DNA of 64,000 nt from Hyphomicrobiales bacterium (GCA_900470285.1 UCAG01000003.1:1-64000), one strand, 5' to 3'; numbered from the stretch's first letter, positions 19,201 to 27,647 are shown. Numbers and translations are program-made. The notes: generated by a model from the sequence alone, not told the origin.

Positions 19201-19458
19201 GATCGAAATAACCGGGCGGTCAACATCCGGCAATTCGCGAATATCCACACCGCTCAGAGCGGCAAGACCTGCCACAACGATCAGCACATTGAGCACGAAA
19301 GCAAAAACCGGACGACGGATAAACAGTGCTGTAAAGCCGCCGGTCTGCGGATTATGCCCGCTGCCTTTTTGTTCAGCTGTGGTCACATCCTCAGCACTGG
19401 TTACATCTTCAGTAATTGTGTTTGTTTCAGCGGATGATTTGTCAGAATTCATCATCAT
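16231..19458 (-). CDS. RND-family multidrug efflux permease
   Basis: This is an inner-membrane proton-driven efflux pump of the AcrB/MexB/MdtB class, 1075 residues. After a cytoplasmic acidic head of about 45 residues it starts the usual TM1 (FIRRPVFAFVLNVLIVVAGLAAL), followed by the porter domain. TM4 holds the essential Asp pair in LATGLVVDDAIVVLENI. TM10-TM12 include GIMAKNGILIVEFADQLRDRG and the C-terminal IIVGGLGLATIATLYVTPVAYLL. The first of three consecutive ATGs overlaps the adaptor stop codon (ATGA), so the two are translationally coupled. No outer-membrane factor or regulator gene is next to it, so a TolC protein encoded elsewhere would be needed. Substrates cannot be read. Confidence 0.94.
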   Translation of the reverse strand: MMMNSDKSSAETNTITEDVTSAEDVTTAEQKGSGHNPQTGGFTALFIRRPVFAFVLNVLIVVAGLAALSGVDIRELPDVDRPVISISTTFDGASAETVDREVTQVLENEVARVSGVKNISSTSSFGRSRVTVEFNDGVDINVAAADMRDSISRVANQMPEEADASRIIKADSNADAVMRLAIASETLSVDDMTVIVEDQIVDVLSAVPGVADVETYGDRDKIFRIDIDHKRLASYGLTFADVSSALASMALDQPAGSLRSASQAIVVRATASVSSPQDFENIIIKGQTRIRDVANVTLGPDIESSAVLNNGRNSIGLGIIRQAQSNTLDISDGIRAEVERLNKTLPEGMTMRVTSDDANFIRGAMHEVEIALIAAILIVIAVIYMFLRDIRATLIPTVSIPVALVGTVAAIYLAGFSINILTLLALVLATGLVVDDAIVVLENIVRRRSMGLGPRAAAVLGTQEVFFAVIATTLTLVAVFVPISFLPGQAGGLFREFGFVLAIAVLLSSVVALTLCPMLASRFLTAESIAHETGTDKPRGLVYRVSTGLAQFYRRSLHWCLNAPWIVVAAALVFAFFSLSAYTTLRQELTPNEDRSAVMLRISGPQGISIDFLRSQLEQIDTVLKPLRDNGEIVNSYAIAGSGGASNNGFMVLTLADWSERDRKQQEIVADINQRLRPITGVRAFTLQPNSLGIRGAGNGLQFTLVGNDYATIQPVTRALLAEMEKDPRFQQPRLSVDATQPQLSVQIDRERASDLGIDITGLANAVQSVLDGRRIGAVYIGDRSYDVKMMATSNPINDPTDLENVFMRTGDGRYVSMATIASVREIAVPPQLAREQRLRSIAITSGLSSDFALGDAYKTVQELAAPLLPAGVQMVPLAEAATLGETSTGLFLVFGFAVVIILLVLAAQFESFISALIVMATVPLGLGCAIVALILTGTSLNVYSQIGLVLLVGIMAKNGILIVEFADQLRDRGLSLREAVEEASNIRLRPVCMTMICAVLGGIPLVIASGAGAEARIALGWIIVGGLGLATIATLYVTPVAYLLLGRFTKPKSDEEKRLDRELTHAATLEMKPE

Positions 19459-20594
19459 CCTGCCTGTTTACTGTTTGCCTGAGCTGTAGCCGGTTCTTTC
19501 GGGCTGGCGGTGTTGCCCGCGCCCTTAATCGTCACGCCGCCGCCTTCGCGCACACTCTGCACACCTTCGGTGACGATCGTATCACCTTCAGCCAGTGCAC
19601 CATCAACCAGCACGGCATTGGCATTGCGCTGGATAATCCGTGCAGCCACACGTTCGGCCTTGCCGTCCCTGGCAATGCGCCAGACATAGGAGCCGTCGCC
19701 ATCCCACTGCACAGAAAGCGGATCAACCGCCAGATACTGGTCGCCGGGGAAAAGAATAGTCACGGTAAAAGACATACCGGCACGCAGCACATCGCTCGGA
19801 TTGGTAATTTCCACACGAACCCGCAAAGTACGGCTGGCTGCGTCAATCATATTATCCATAGCGCTGACCTGCCCCTGAAAGCTTTTGCCAGGCAGAGCCG
19901 TCGGCATTGCTGTCACGGCCTGCCCCAATCGCAATTGCGGTGCAAACCGCTCCGGCACCCAGATATCAATCAGCAGTTTTGAACGATCATCAATCGTAGC
20001 AATCGTGGTGGAGGATGTTACATAATTCCCCGCATCCACCGGCAGAATACCGACAATACCGGCAATCGGTGCTGTAACCGAACGACGGTTCAGCGCCAGC
20101 TCCGCATCCTTCACAGCCAGTTTGGCATTGGCCAGAGCAAGCTCTGCCGCAACAACCTGTACCTGTGTTGCCGTATTCGATGCCCGCAAAGTTGCCATAC
20201 GCTGTTGTGTAATTTCCGCGTCTTTCAAAAGCACCTGTGCTTTTTCAACGGCAATCTGTTCTGTTTCCGCATCCAGTTCGGCAATGACCTGATCTTTTTG
20301 GACAGTAGTGCCTGCACTCACCAGAAACCGGCGTATAGTTCCGCTTGAATAAGGAGACACTGCAACCGTATTGAGCGCAACACCGCTGCCGATGGCGCTC
20401 AGCTTGTCATTGACGACCTGTTTCTGAGCTGGCTTTACAACCACCAAAGGCGCGTTGCGCGCGCCGCTTTGTCCTGCTGCCGGTGTGCCGCCGGTGACCG
20501 GTGTTGCGGAACGTTCAGTATTATACCAGCTCCAGCCCCCGAAGGCGGCGGCAGCCACGACCAAACAAACCGTGATTTGTTTCCAGTTTTTCAT
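19455..20594 (-). CDS. RND efflux periplasmic adaptor (membrane fusion protein)
   Basis: This 379-residue adaptor links the inner-membrane pump to the outer-membrane channel. It has an N-terminal anchor (KQITVCLVVAAAAFGGWSWY), the lipoyl halves (GTIRRFLVSAGTTVQKDQVIAELDAE and VTAPIAGIVGILPVDAGNYV, each given in part), a coiled-coil hairpin between them and a beta-barrel region (VRVEITNPSDVLRAGM). The start at the ATG 20594 is preferred over a TTG at 20615, as GGAAG lies just before the ATG. It is followed without a gap by the permease gene. Confidence 0.92.
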   Translation of the reverse strand: MKNWKQITVCLVVAAAAFGGWSWYNTERSATPVTGGTPAAGQSGARNAPLVVVKPAQKQVVNDKLSAIGSGVALNTVAVSPYSSGTIRRFLVSAGTTVQKDQVIAELDAETEQIAVEKAQVLLKDAEITQQRMATLRASNTATQVQVVAAELALANAKLAVKDAELALNRRSVTAPIAGIVGILPVDAGNYVTSSTTIATIDDRSKLLIDIWVPERFAPQLRLGQAVTAMPTALPGKSFQGQVSAMDNMIDAASRTLRVRVEITNPSDVLRAGMSFTVTILFPGDQYLAVDPLSVQWDGDGSYVWRIARDGKAERVAARIIQRNANAVLVDGALAEGDTIVTEGVQSVREGGGVTIKGAGNTASPKEPATAQANSKQAG

Positions 20595-20765
20595 TATCTT
20601 CCGATCTTGCCGCAACCTGAGTTAAATGCCTGCACAGACAGGCTCGCTGCATTCTGCCCTTAAAATGCGTAATCTGCGGTCTCAGGTCTAATTAAATTTC
20701 TGTAATCCTGTTGCGGCAAAGTGCCGGAAAGCCCGAAAAGCCGGTATCCGGCCCTGTTTAAACCA

Positions 20766-20784
20766 CATCTCATGCCCTGAGATG
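20766..20784. promoter_or_regulatory. Palindrome upstream of the efflux operon
   Basis: CATCTCA (20766-20772) and TGAGATG (20778-20784) form a perfect seven-base dyad with a five-base spacer, about 170 bases before the adaptor start. It could be an operator for the pump genes; no regulator gene is adjacent. Confidence 0.35.
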
Positions 20785-20825
20785 AGCCGATATGATTAAT
20801 AAGACCTTACCATGACATAGGTCTG

Positions 20826-20863
20826 ACAAAACAAAACGGGCGGAAACATGATGTTTCCGCCCG
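20826..20863 (-). terminator. Terminator after psuG
   Basis: A 12-base-pair stem (CGGGCGGAAACA/TGTTTCCGCCCG) with a three-base loop, followed on the minus strand by a T-rich run (TTTTGTTTTG). It lies 24 bases after the psuG stop codon. Confidence 0.88.
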
Positions 20864-20886
20864 CTGCACTCAGTATGACACTGTTT

Positions 20887-21804
20887 TTATACGATGGCCT
20901 TATAGGCAACGGCCATACGGGCTGCCAGTTTGGCATTGTTCAGTACCAGCGCAATATTGGCTTTCAGGCTGCGGCCTTCCGACAGTTCATTGATGCGCGC
21001 CAGCAGAAACGGCGTAACATCTTTACCGCCAACACCCTGATCTGCAGCTTCCTTAACAGCAGCTTCAATCGTGCCGTTAATGAATTCCGGTGTCAGTGCA
21101 TCTTCTTCAGGGATCGGATTGGCAATCAGAATGCCGGTGCCTGAACCAAGCGCATGATGCAGCGCCATCGCTTTCGCGATTTCTTCTGCACTGTTCAGAC
21201 GATGATCGGCTTTACAACCGCTCGAACGGGTAAAGAATGCCGGAAAATCATCGCTGCCATGCGCAATAATAGGCACGCGCTGGGTTTCAAGATATTCAAG
21301 GGTTTTCGGAATATCGAGAATGGATTTCACACCGGCGCAAACTACAGTGGTGTTGGTCATTCCCAGTTCGTTCAGGTCGGCGGAAATATCAAAGCTATCT
21401 TCCGCACCGCGATGCACACCGCCAACGCCGCCGGTGGCGAAAATTTCAATACCGGCCAGCGCAGCAATACGCATGGTTGCGGAAACAGTGGTGCCGGCAG
21501 TCAGTCCCTGCACCATGTCTGCCGCCAGATCACGGCTCGATGTTTTTACCGCATCGGTGGTCTGTGCAAGCTGTTCCAGCTGAGTGTCGCCGAGGCCGAC
21601 ATGGATTTCACCTTTGAGCACAGCGATAGTTGCCGGTGTTGCACCGTTTTCGCGGATAACAGCTTCAACCTTGCGTGCCATTTCCAGATTCTGCGGAAAA
21701 GGCATGCCATGGGTGATGATCGTGGATTCAAGAGCAACAACAGGTGCGCCTTTATCGAGAGCGGCACGAACTTCATCGCTGAAATGCATAGTCAAACGGG
21801 TCAT
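20887..21804 (-). CDS. psuG: Pseudouridine-5'-phosphate glycosidase
   Basis: This enzyme cleaves the C-glycosidic bond of pseudouridine 5'-phosphate, giving uracil and ribose 5-phosphate. The 305-residue length and motifs match the family: ALESTIITHGMPFPQN at the start, ATGGVGGVHRGAEDSFDISADL (split, near residue 125) with catalytic and metal residues, VVCAGVKSILDIPKTLEYLET, and SGCKADHRLNSAEEIA. It follows psuK on the same strand after 67 bases. The released uracil could enter the PreTA/HydA pathway encoded at 9.4-16.2 kb; this metabolic link is inference. Confidence 0.95.
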   Translation of the reverse strand: MTRLTMHFSDEVRAALDKGAPVVALESTIITHGMPFPQNLEMARKVEAVIRENGATPATIAVLKGEIHVGLGDTQLEQLAQTTDAVKTSSRDLAADMVQGLTAGTTVSATMRIAALAGIEIFATGGVGGVHRGAEDSFDISADLNELGMTNTTVVCAGVKSILDIPKTLEYLETQRVPIIAHGSDDFPAFFTRSSGCKADHRLNSAEEIAKAMALHHALGSGTGILIANPIPEEDALTPEFINGTIEAAVKEAADQGVGGKDVTPFLLARINELSEGRSLKANIALVLNNAKLAARMAVAYKAIV

Positions 21805-21843
21805 AGCTGGAGCAGCCTTTCTGGGGATGGTTATATTTTAAAA

Positions 21844-21892
21844 TTCAGTCGCTTACGCGATAGCTTTTTAATCAGCCGCTTACGCGATAGCG
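21844..21892. repeat. Tandem duplication over the psuK stop codon
   Basis: The 3' end of psuK including its stop codon is repeated once immediately downstream. Both copies contain CGCTTACGCGATAGC on the plus strand, preceded by TCAG[TC]. The copies start 27 bases apart. The outer copy is non-coding. Confidence 0.8.
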
Positions 21893-23035
21893 GTTCGCTT
21901 CGAGAAAATGTGCTGATAAATCAGGATGAACACTGGCTTCGCTTTCCGTTGTCAGCGTGGCCAGCAGAGTGCCGGTGCGCACTGCATCGGGCAGTTCCTT
22001 CCGGTCGAGCAGACAATAAAGCGTACCGGAAATCAGAGCATCACCCGCGCCGGTAATATCCACCGGCTGCGCAGGCACACTGGCAATATGACGGATACCG
22101 CTTTCATCGCCGATATGAACACCTGCGGCACCCATAGTCATAACAATTTTGGCAACGCCGCGTGCATGTAAGGCATTGATCGCCTGCTCGGCTGTCAGGC
22201 GCGGGGTGCCCGCAGGGTGGCGCAACAGGCTATGCGCCTCATCCAGATTGAGGAACAATAAATCCACACCACTGAGGTCCTGCGGGAGGCGCAGTGCTTT
22301 CGGTGCGGAAACCGTATCAACGGCCAAACGGAAACGACTGCCTGTTTTCTTCGCCAGCAAGGTTTCCAGTGTTGCCTGCGGCAGATTGCAATCGGCAAAA
22401 ACCCAGTCAGCCGAAGCCAGATGCGGCCAGACCGCTTCCAGTGTTTCAGACTTGAACAGGTCGAAAATGCCCATATCGGCAATACCGAGTGCCAGCTCAT
22501 TATCCGGCCCAAGAATGGCAGCATATTCAGCTGTTGGTGCCTCATTCGTGACGATTGCACGGCTGACATCAACACCAAGCAGACGCAGATGATCGAGAAT
22601 AGCGCGTCCGGTTTCATCGTCGCCAAGAATGGAAACAAAACCAATATTCACACCGAGCCGCGCCAGATTTTCCGTGACATTGCGGGCAACACCGCCATGG
22701 CTGCGATAGCCGCTCACCGGATTGGAAGTCTCGCTGATAAGCGGGGCATGGGCATGATATTTACGGTCAAAGACCGCGCCGCCAATGCAGACAATACGCT
22801 TGTTCTCCGGCAGATAATAACCGCGCCCGAGAACAAAGCCCTTCTGGGTCAGCTGCACAATATGCGCGGCAACAGTAGAACGCGCCAGTTTCAGCGCATC
22901 GGCAATCTGCTGCTGACCGACAAACGGATTGGCGGCAATCATCTCCAGAACAGCACGTTCCTGCGCGGAGAGATCCTGCAGATTTTGCGCACCGGCTTTC
23001 GCTGACTGGTTCACATCCTGATCGCCCTGCACCAT
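21872..23035 (-). CDS. psuK: Pseudouridine kinase with N-terminal helix-turn-helix
   Basis: This 387-residue protein is a PfkB-type sugar kinase that, from its position before psuG, should phosphorylate pseudouridine. The kinase part has ICIGGAVFDRKYHA near residue 75, the glycine-rich GGVARNVTENLARLG, and the catalytic signature DITGAGDALISG with its Asp base. In front lies a winged helix-turn-helix of about 60 residues (LSAQERAVLEMIAANPF, then QQQIADALKLARSTVAAHI), as in the YeiI-type kinases, which suggests that the protein also binds DNA. The ATG at 23035 has GGAG seven bases upstream and is preferred to the longer frame from 23095. Auto-control of the psu genes is inference. Confidence 0.9.
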   Translation of the reverse strand: MVQGDQDVNQSAKAGAQNLQDLSAQERAVLEMIAANPFVGQQQIADALKLARSTVAAHIVQLTQKGFVLGRGYYLPENKRIVCIGGAVFDRKYHAHAPLISETSNPVSGYRSHGGVARNVTENLARLGVNIGFVSILGDDETGRAILDHLRLLGVDVSRAIVTNEAPTAEYAAILGPDNELALGIADMGIFDLFKSETLEAVWPHLASADWVFADCNLPQATLETLLAKKTGSRFRLAVDTVSAPKALRLPQDLSGVDLLFLNLDEAHSLLRHPAGTPRLTAEQAINALHARGVAKIVMTMGAAGVHIGDESGIRHIASVPAQPVDITGAGDALISGTLYCLLDRKELPDAVRTGTLLATLTTESEASVHPDLSAHFLEANRYRVSG

Positions 23036-23373
23036 TGCCGTTCTCCGTTTCAAGCATCCTGAGTAAGAGCCATATAGCAGAGCAATTTCAGACAATCAAA
23101 CAAAAGTTACAATAAAAACTTTTGTTTTAAGTTTTTTCCAAAGGGAACTTCATCATCATCGCATAATAAATAAACTCCACACGAAAATTTGAAATTTCGC
23201 ATTAAAGCACTTATATTACAGACTTGCAGGATTTTAGCCTTTGTGGGGACAGGCTTGCGGTCAGGCATATTTATGCAACTGGACAATCCGTGACCCGGGC
23301 CGCGACCTAAGCCGTGACCTGTTTTGGTCCGTGGGTGGAGACGGGGGACAGGCACAACCTGTCAGCCTGACGG
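23036..23373. other. Intergenic region with three 12-base-spaced direct repeats
   Basis: The left half is AT-rich and should contain the psuK promoter. The right half has three direct repeats starting at 23288, 23300 and 23312 (CCGTGACC, CCGCGACC, CCGTGACC) with an exact 12-base period. A small hairpin GACAGG-N5-CCTGTC follows at about 23347-23363, just before the histidine kinase start. No gene is seen here. Confidence 0.5.
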
Positions 23374-25080
23374 ATGGGTGAAATGACCTTTATGAAAAGC
23401 AAGGATTTTCAAAGGCCTGCTGACAAAGCCTCTGCAGAATCAGAAAAGAAGCGCGCCGAGGAATTACAGGCGCGCAGCCGTGAACAGACTGATCTGACAG
23501 CAGAAGGCACCGGCGCGACCTCCGGTTCCAAAACATCCCTCTCCGCGATTGCCGCCAATGCGCCTTTAAGTACAGGCATTCCGCCGGTCTTCACCAATAA
23601 CGGATCGGAATTTGCAGCGGATGATCCTGATGATCTGCATATTCCGCTGCGTCACCGGCTCTCCAGCAAATTACTTTTGATGACAATTCTGGCTGTCCTG
23701 ATCGCTGAGGTTATCATTCTTGCGCCTTCACTGGCGAATATGCGCAATCAATGGCTGAATGCCAAACATACCATGATTGCCACCTCCAGCCTGTTATTGC
23801 TCGATGCGAATCCTGACACGACGCTGGAATTGCAGATTCAGGATCAGCTGCTGCGTTCCACCGGCGCACAATCCATCACGATCACCCGCAACGGTAGCAG
23901 CCGTGTTTTGGCCGCTTCACCGGAAGCTGTACAGATCGACGAATATATTGATCTGACAACAGCAACGCCACTGAGTGATTTCTGGGGCGCTTTGCGCACT
24001 CTGACCAGTGGCGGTAATAAAACAATGCAGGTTTCAGGCCCGCCTGATTATAGCGGCACCGCGGTTGAATTTGTGATGAGTGATGACGCCCTGCATAACA
24101 GGCTGGTTAAAAATTCCCGTATTATTGCAGCCATATCGCTGCTGATTTCGCTGATTGCGGCCGCGCTGATTTATTTCATCATTCACCGCCTGCTGCTGCG
24201 CCCTGTCGGCCATATGTATGAAAATATGTTCGCCTTCGGGCAAAAACCGGATGATCCAACGCTGATTATTGACGGCTCCTGCCGCAAAGATGAGCTTGGG
24301 TATGCCCAGAACAGGCTGGCACAGATGCAGACACATCTGCAGCATTTGTTTCAGGAGCGTAAACATCTGGCCGATCTTGGTCTGGCCGTATCCAAGATCA
24401 ATCACGATATGCGCAATATTCTGGCCTCAGCACAGCTGATGTCTGACAGCCTCGCTGATACGGATGATCCGGTTGTGCAACGCTTCTCGCCAAAGCTTAT
24501 CCGGACGCTAAACCGCGCCATCACCTATTCCGAGACTGTAATCGCTTACGGACGGACACAGGAAGCCGTGCCTGTTCGCCAGCAACGTCTGCTGCGTCCG
24601 CTGATTCATGAAGTGGAAGATATGCTCGTGCTTCCGCCGGATGTGCAGATTGCCTTCCGCAATATGGTTCCTGTCGATTTTGAAGCTTATATCGATAAAG
24701 AACAGATGCTGCGGGTGCTGAATAATCTTTGTCGCAATGCAGTACAGGCAATGAGCGCATATCACCGGCAGCCGGAAACCGAAAAATGTCTGACAATCAG
24801 CGCATGGCGTATAGGCAGCACCTGTTATATTGCTGTGGCGGATACCGGCCCCGGCCTGCCTAAGAAAGCACGGGACAATCTTTTTACCGCATTTCGCGGA
24901 TCAACGCGCAGCGACGGCACCGGACTGGGGTTGGTTATTGCTCAGGAACTGGTGCGCGCCCATGGCGGAACCATAGAATTGCGTGATGATTACAAAGACG
25001 GTGCATTATTTGAGATTCGCGTCCCGGATATGCCCGTCTATCCGTCACCGTTTCAGCGCTCACAACGCAATATGGTGTAA
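23374..25080 (+). CDS. Orphan membrane sensor histidine kinase
   Basis: This 568-residue protein has an unusual cytoplasmic head of about 95 residues rich in Ala, Ser and Lys, then TM1 (LLLMTILAVLIAEVIILAPSL), a periplasmic sensor of about 130 residues, TM2 (IIAAISLLISLIAAALIYFII) and a HAMP-like linker. The phospho-acceptor region is SKINHDMRNILASAQL (His near residue 347). The ATP-binding domain has NNLCRNAVQAM (N box), VADTGPGLP (G1) and GTGLGLVIAQELVRAHGG (G2). No response regulator is adjacent. The start is uncertain because ATGs at 23374, 23383 and 23392 are in frame and none has a good ribosome binding site. The signal is unknown. Confidence 0.88.
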   Translation: MGEMTFMKSKDFQRPADKASAESEKKRAEELQARSREQTDLTAEGTGATSGSKTSLSAIAANAPLSTGIPPVFTNNGSEFAADDPDDLHIPLRHRLSSKLLLMTILAVLIAEVIILAPSLANMRNQWLNAKHTMIATSSLLLLDANPDTTLELQIQDQLLRSTGAQSITITRNGSSRVLAASPEAVQIDEYIDLTTATPLSDFWGALRTLTSGGNKTMQVSGPPDYSGTAVEFVMSDDALHNRLVKNSRIIAAISLLISLIAAALIYFIIHRLLLRPVGHMYENMFAFGQKPDDPTLIIDGSCRKDELGYAQNRLAQMQTHLQHLFQERKHLADLGLAVSKINHDMRNILASAQLMSDSLADTDDPVVQRFSPKLIRTLNRAITYSETVIAYGRTQEAVPVRQQRLLRPLIHEVEDMLVLPPDVQIAFRNMVPVDFEAYIDKEQMLRVLNNLCRNAVQAMSAYHRQPETEKCLTISAWRIGSTCYIAVADTGPGLPKKARDNLFTAFRGSTRSDGTGLGLVIAQELVRAHGGTIELRDDYKDGALFEIRVPDMPVYPSPFQRSQRNMV

Positions 25081-25114
25081 TTATTTCAACGCTCTGCGCG
25101 AAAAACGCTTTCAG

Positions 25115-25145
25115 GAAAACCACGCAATCGCGTGGTTTTCTTATA
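25115..25145 (+). terminator. Terminator after the histidine kinase gene
   Basis: GAAAACCACGC pairs with GCGTGGTTTTC (25115-25125 with 25130-25140), loop AATC, followed by TTATATTTA. Confidence 0.85.
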
Positions 25146-25268
25146 TTTATCCCCAACCTTCAAAAAAAATACAAATTTCTGAAAGTTTTTCACCATAAGC
25201 CCTTGCAATGCCAAACAGAACCCTTTAGAGAGCGCTTACCGCACCGAAACGGAGCGGTTCTAGGGCAA

Positions 25269-25345
25269 GCACCCGTAGCTCAGCTGGATAGAGCACCAGA
25301 CTACGAATCTGGGGGTCAGAGGTTCGAATCCTTTCGGGTGCGCCA
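25269..25345 (+). tRNA. tRNA-Arg (anticodon ACG)
   Basis: A complete cloverleaf of 77 bases with encoded CCA. The acceptor stem GCACCCG/CGGGTGC pairs perfectly. The D-arm region is TAGCTCAGCTGGATAGAGCA, the anticodon loop is CTACGAA (ACG, read as ICG after deamination), and the T loop is GGTTCGAATCC. Two small hairpins, CTTCTC-N6-GAGAAG and CTTTCTG-N5-CAGAAAG at 25349-25389, follow directly and may end the transcript. Confidence 0.97.
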
Positions 25346-25720
25346 TTCCTTCTCAAAATTGAGAAGTTGACTTTCTGAAGATCAGAAAGCTACCTATCAT
25401 TTTTCATGATTTTACATATACAATGTGCTTTCTTTAGGCACAGACCGTTTATGCTTTATTCTGACAGGCATGGCCGGACAACAATGTTCGAATCGTCTTG
25501 ATACGTTGTGTTTTCTCTGCTGAAGATCAAAACTCTCCGTGCTTTTCATAATTATACATACAGATTTAAATAAATATTCTCGAAATCTAAATTAGAAATA
25601 AAATGATTATTTTTGGAAAAGAAAATTCAATTTCAAATATAAAATAATTAAAATTTATTTTGCATATGCAACCACAACACTTAATGTTCATGTCATTGTG
25701 ATTTGCTGGAGATATGCTCT
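25346..25720. other. AT-rich intergenic region behind tRNA-Arg
   Basis: These 375 bases have no gene. Two short hairpins (25349-25366 and 25371-25389) follow the tRNA. The stretch from about 25540 to 25690 is strongly AT-rich and differs from the surrounding sequence. No copy of the tRNA 3' end, which would indicate an attachment-site duplication, was seen here. Confidence 0.5.
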
Positions 25721-27583
25721 TTGTTTACTTTCAAAAAAATCAAATCAGAAAATTCAAATCATATTTTTTCGGTTACGTCTTTATTGTTCGCGGCCTCTGC
25801 GACAATCATGCCGCAATATGCAACCGCAGCGACAGTCACCATATCACCGGATTGCAGACCGATGCAGGCACTGCAAGTGCAGCAATTTCAGGCAACGGTC
25901 ACTCCTGCATCGAATAGTAACGTTATCTGGATGGTTGACGGAGTAAAAGGCGGTGCGCCTGCAATAGGAACCATAACGAATTCCGGCCTGTATACAGCTC
26001 CGGCCAATATGGACGAATCTGTCAATGTCACTATTTCCGCAGTCTCCGCAGAAGATGAAACGGAAATTGCCAATGTCCGGATTTGTAATGCTGCCTATAG
26101 CCGACCCGGGACAGTTTACTATGTCGCGACCACAGGCGCAGACAGCAATATAGGCAGCTATTCTGCACCATGGCGCAGCATTCAGCATGCCGTCGATCAG
26201 GTACAGGCCGGCGATACAATTGCTGTGCGTGGCGGCATCTATAATGAGACCATAACATTCAACAAGTCAGGCTCTGCGGAGAACGGTTTTATTACTCTCA
26301 CTCAGTATGCCAATGAAAAACCAATCATCGACGGCAGCGGATTGATTACAGAACCCTATGGCATGAGGGGGCTCATCAGTCTCAACAGTGCAAGCTATAT
26401 ACGTATTAAAGGGTTTGAAATCCGCAACTACAAATCTGGCACCGAATTCATTGCCATTGGCGTTCTTGCTCAGGGTACCGGAAAATATATTGAGATCAGA
26501 AACAATATTATTCATGGAATTGAAGCGAACAACCTGCCAGCAAACGGCAATGCAAATGCTCTAGGAATAGCCGTTTACGGACAACAGCCAATACCAATAC
26601 AGAATGTCATCGTTGATGGTAATGAGTTATATAATCTGAAAACCGGAACCAGTGAATCCCTGACCATTGGGGGCAATGTCGATGGCTGGCAGGTTACCAA
26701 CAATCTGGTGCATGACAATAATTTCATCGGTATTGATGCAACCGGCTATTACAGCAACAATCCTGCGGACTATAATCGTGCCAAGAACGGCTGGATTGCA
26801 CAAAACAAAGTTTACAACCTGTCAACGGAAGGCAATCAGGCTCTGACATTTGCAGCCGCCGCGATTGGCATTTATGTTGATGGCGGGCAGAATATTACCG
26901 TTGAGCGCAATATCTCTGATGCGAATGACGGAGGGATATGGTTACTCAGCGAAAATCCTGGCAAACTGACTGACTATGTAACGGTACGCAATAATCTTAT
27001 CCGCTTTAACCGGAATGCCGGTATTCTTACCGGTGGTTACGATGCGATCCAGTCAGGTGGTGCCGCCCACATCTCAATTACCAACAACACTTTATATCAG
27101 AATAATCACCGTGACAGCGCAGGTATAAATTCCGGCGAACTTCAAATCGGATACAATGTCAGCAATATAAGCTTCATCAATAATATTCTTTTTGCCGGAA
27201 CGAAAGGATATGTCATTACCAGCTTTATTCCCTCAGTACCGGATACAGTAAAACTGGCCAATAATTTATATTACACAACGTCCGGCAGCAGTTATACACG
27301 CTGGTTCTGGAACAATACAAACTACTACAATGACGGCACCTCTTCGCATAATTTCAGCGCATTCACAGCCGTTAGCGGTGATACAGGCAGCATCATAGAT
27401 AACCCTGCCTTCATCAATGCCAGCGCATCGGACTTTCGTCTTGCTGCGGGTTCCCCGGGCAGAAACAATGGCAGATTTACTGCAACAACAGGATTTCCTG
27501 CCACGGGCATCAAGGATTTTGCGATGAACCCGCGCATTATTGGCACTATGATCGACAGGGGTGCCTATGAACATGTTGAATAG
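25721..27583 (+). CDS. Exported right-handed beta-helix (pectate-lyase-like) protein
   Basis: This is a protein of about 620 residues. A signal peptide (hydrophobic FSVTSLLFAASATIM, cleavage near YATAA) is followed by a bacterial Ig-like domain (residues about 45-125, TNSGLYTAPANM). Then comes the DUF1565/pectate-lyase-like start VYYVATTGADSNIG, SAPWRSIQHAVDQVQAGDTI, and many parallel beta-helix coils with IxxNxI repeats (IEIRNNIIHG, ITVERNISD, VTVRNNLIRFN, ISITNNTLYQNN). The end RNNGRFTATTGFP, DRGAYEHVE resembles choice-of-anchor-Q proteins. No ATG fits: the frame opens with TTG at 25703 and TTG at 25721; the latter has GGAG nine bases upstream. Codon use looks more AT-rich than neighbours, and it sits next to a tRNA. 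The substrate is probably a polysaccharide, but this is not proven. Confidence 0.8.
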   Translation: MFTFKKIKSENSNHIFSVTSLLFAASATIMPQYATAATVTISPDCRPMQALQVQQFQATVTPASNSNVIWMVDGVKGGAPAIGTITNSGLYTAPANMDESVNVTISAVSAEDETEIANVRICNAAYSRPGTVYYVATTGADSNIGSYSAPWRSIQHAVDQVQAGDTIAVRGGIYNETITFNKSGSAENGFITLTQYANEKPIIDGSGLITEPYGMRGLISLNSASYIRIKGFEIRNYKSGTEFIAIGVLAQGTGKYIEIRNNIIHGIEANNLPANGNANALGIAVYGQQPIPIQNVIVDGNELYNLKTGTSESLTIGGNVDGWQVTNNLVHDNNFIGIDATGYYSNNPADYNRAKNGWIAQNKVYNLSTEGNQALTFAAAAIGIYVDGGQNITVERNISDANDGGIWLLSENPGKLTDYVTVRNNLIRFNRNAGILTGGYDAIQSGGAAHISITNNTLYQNNHRDSAGINSGELQIGYNVSNISFINNILFAGTKGYVITSFIPSVPDTVKLANNLYYTTSGSSYTRWFWNNTNYYNDGTSSHNFSAFTAVSGDTGSIIDNPAFINASASDFRLAAGSPGRNNGRFTATTGFPATGIKDFAMNPRIIGTMIDRGAYEHVE

Positions 27584-27647
27584 AACACGGCGATAAGTAT
27601 AACCCGGTGCCGGAGCCCTGCCCTTCCGCAACGGCACCAAGCGGTCT

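Noticed and set aside
25269-27600. Genomic island with attachment sites at tRNA-Arg
   Set aside because: Only one unusual gene is present, and no integrase and no repeat of the tRNA 3' end were seen; kept as a possible transfer signal only.
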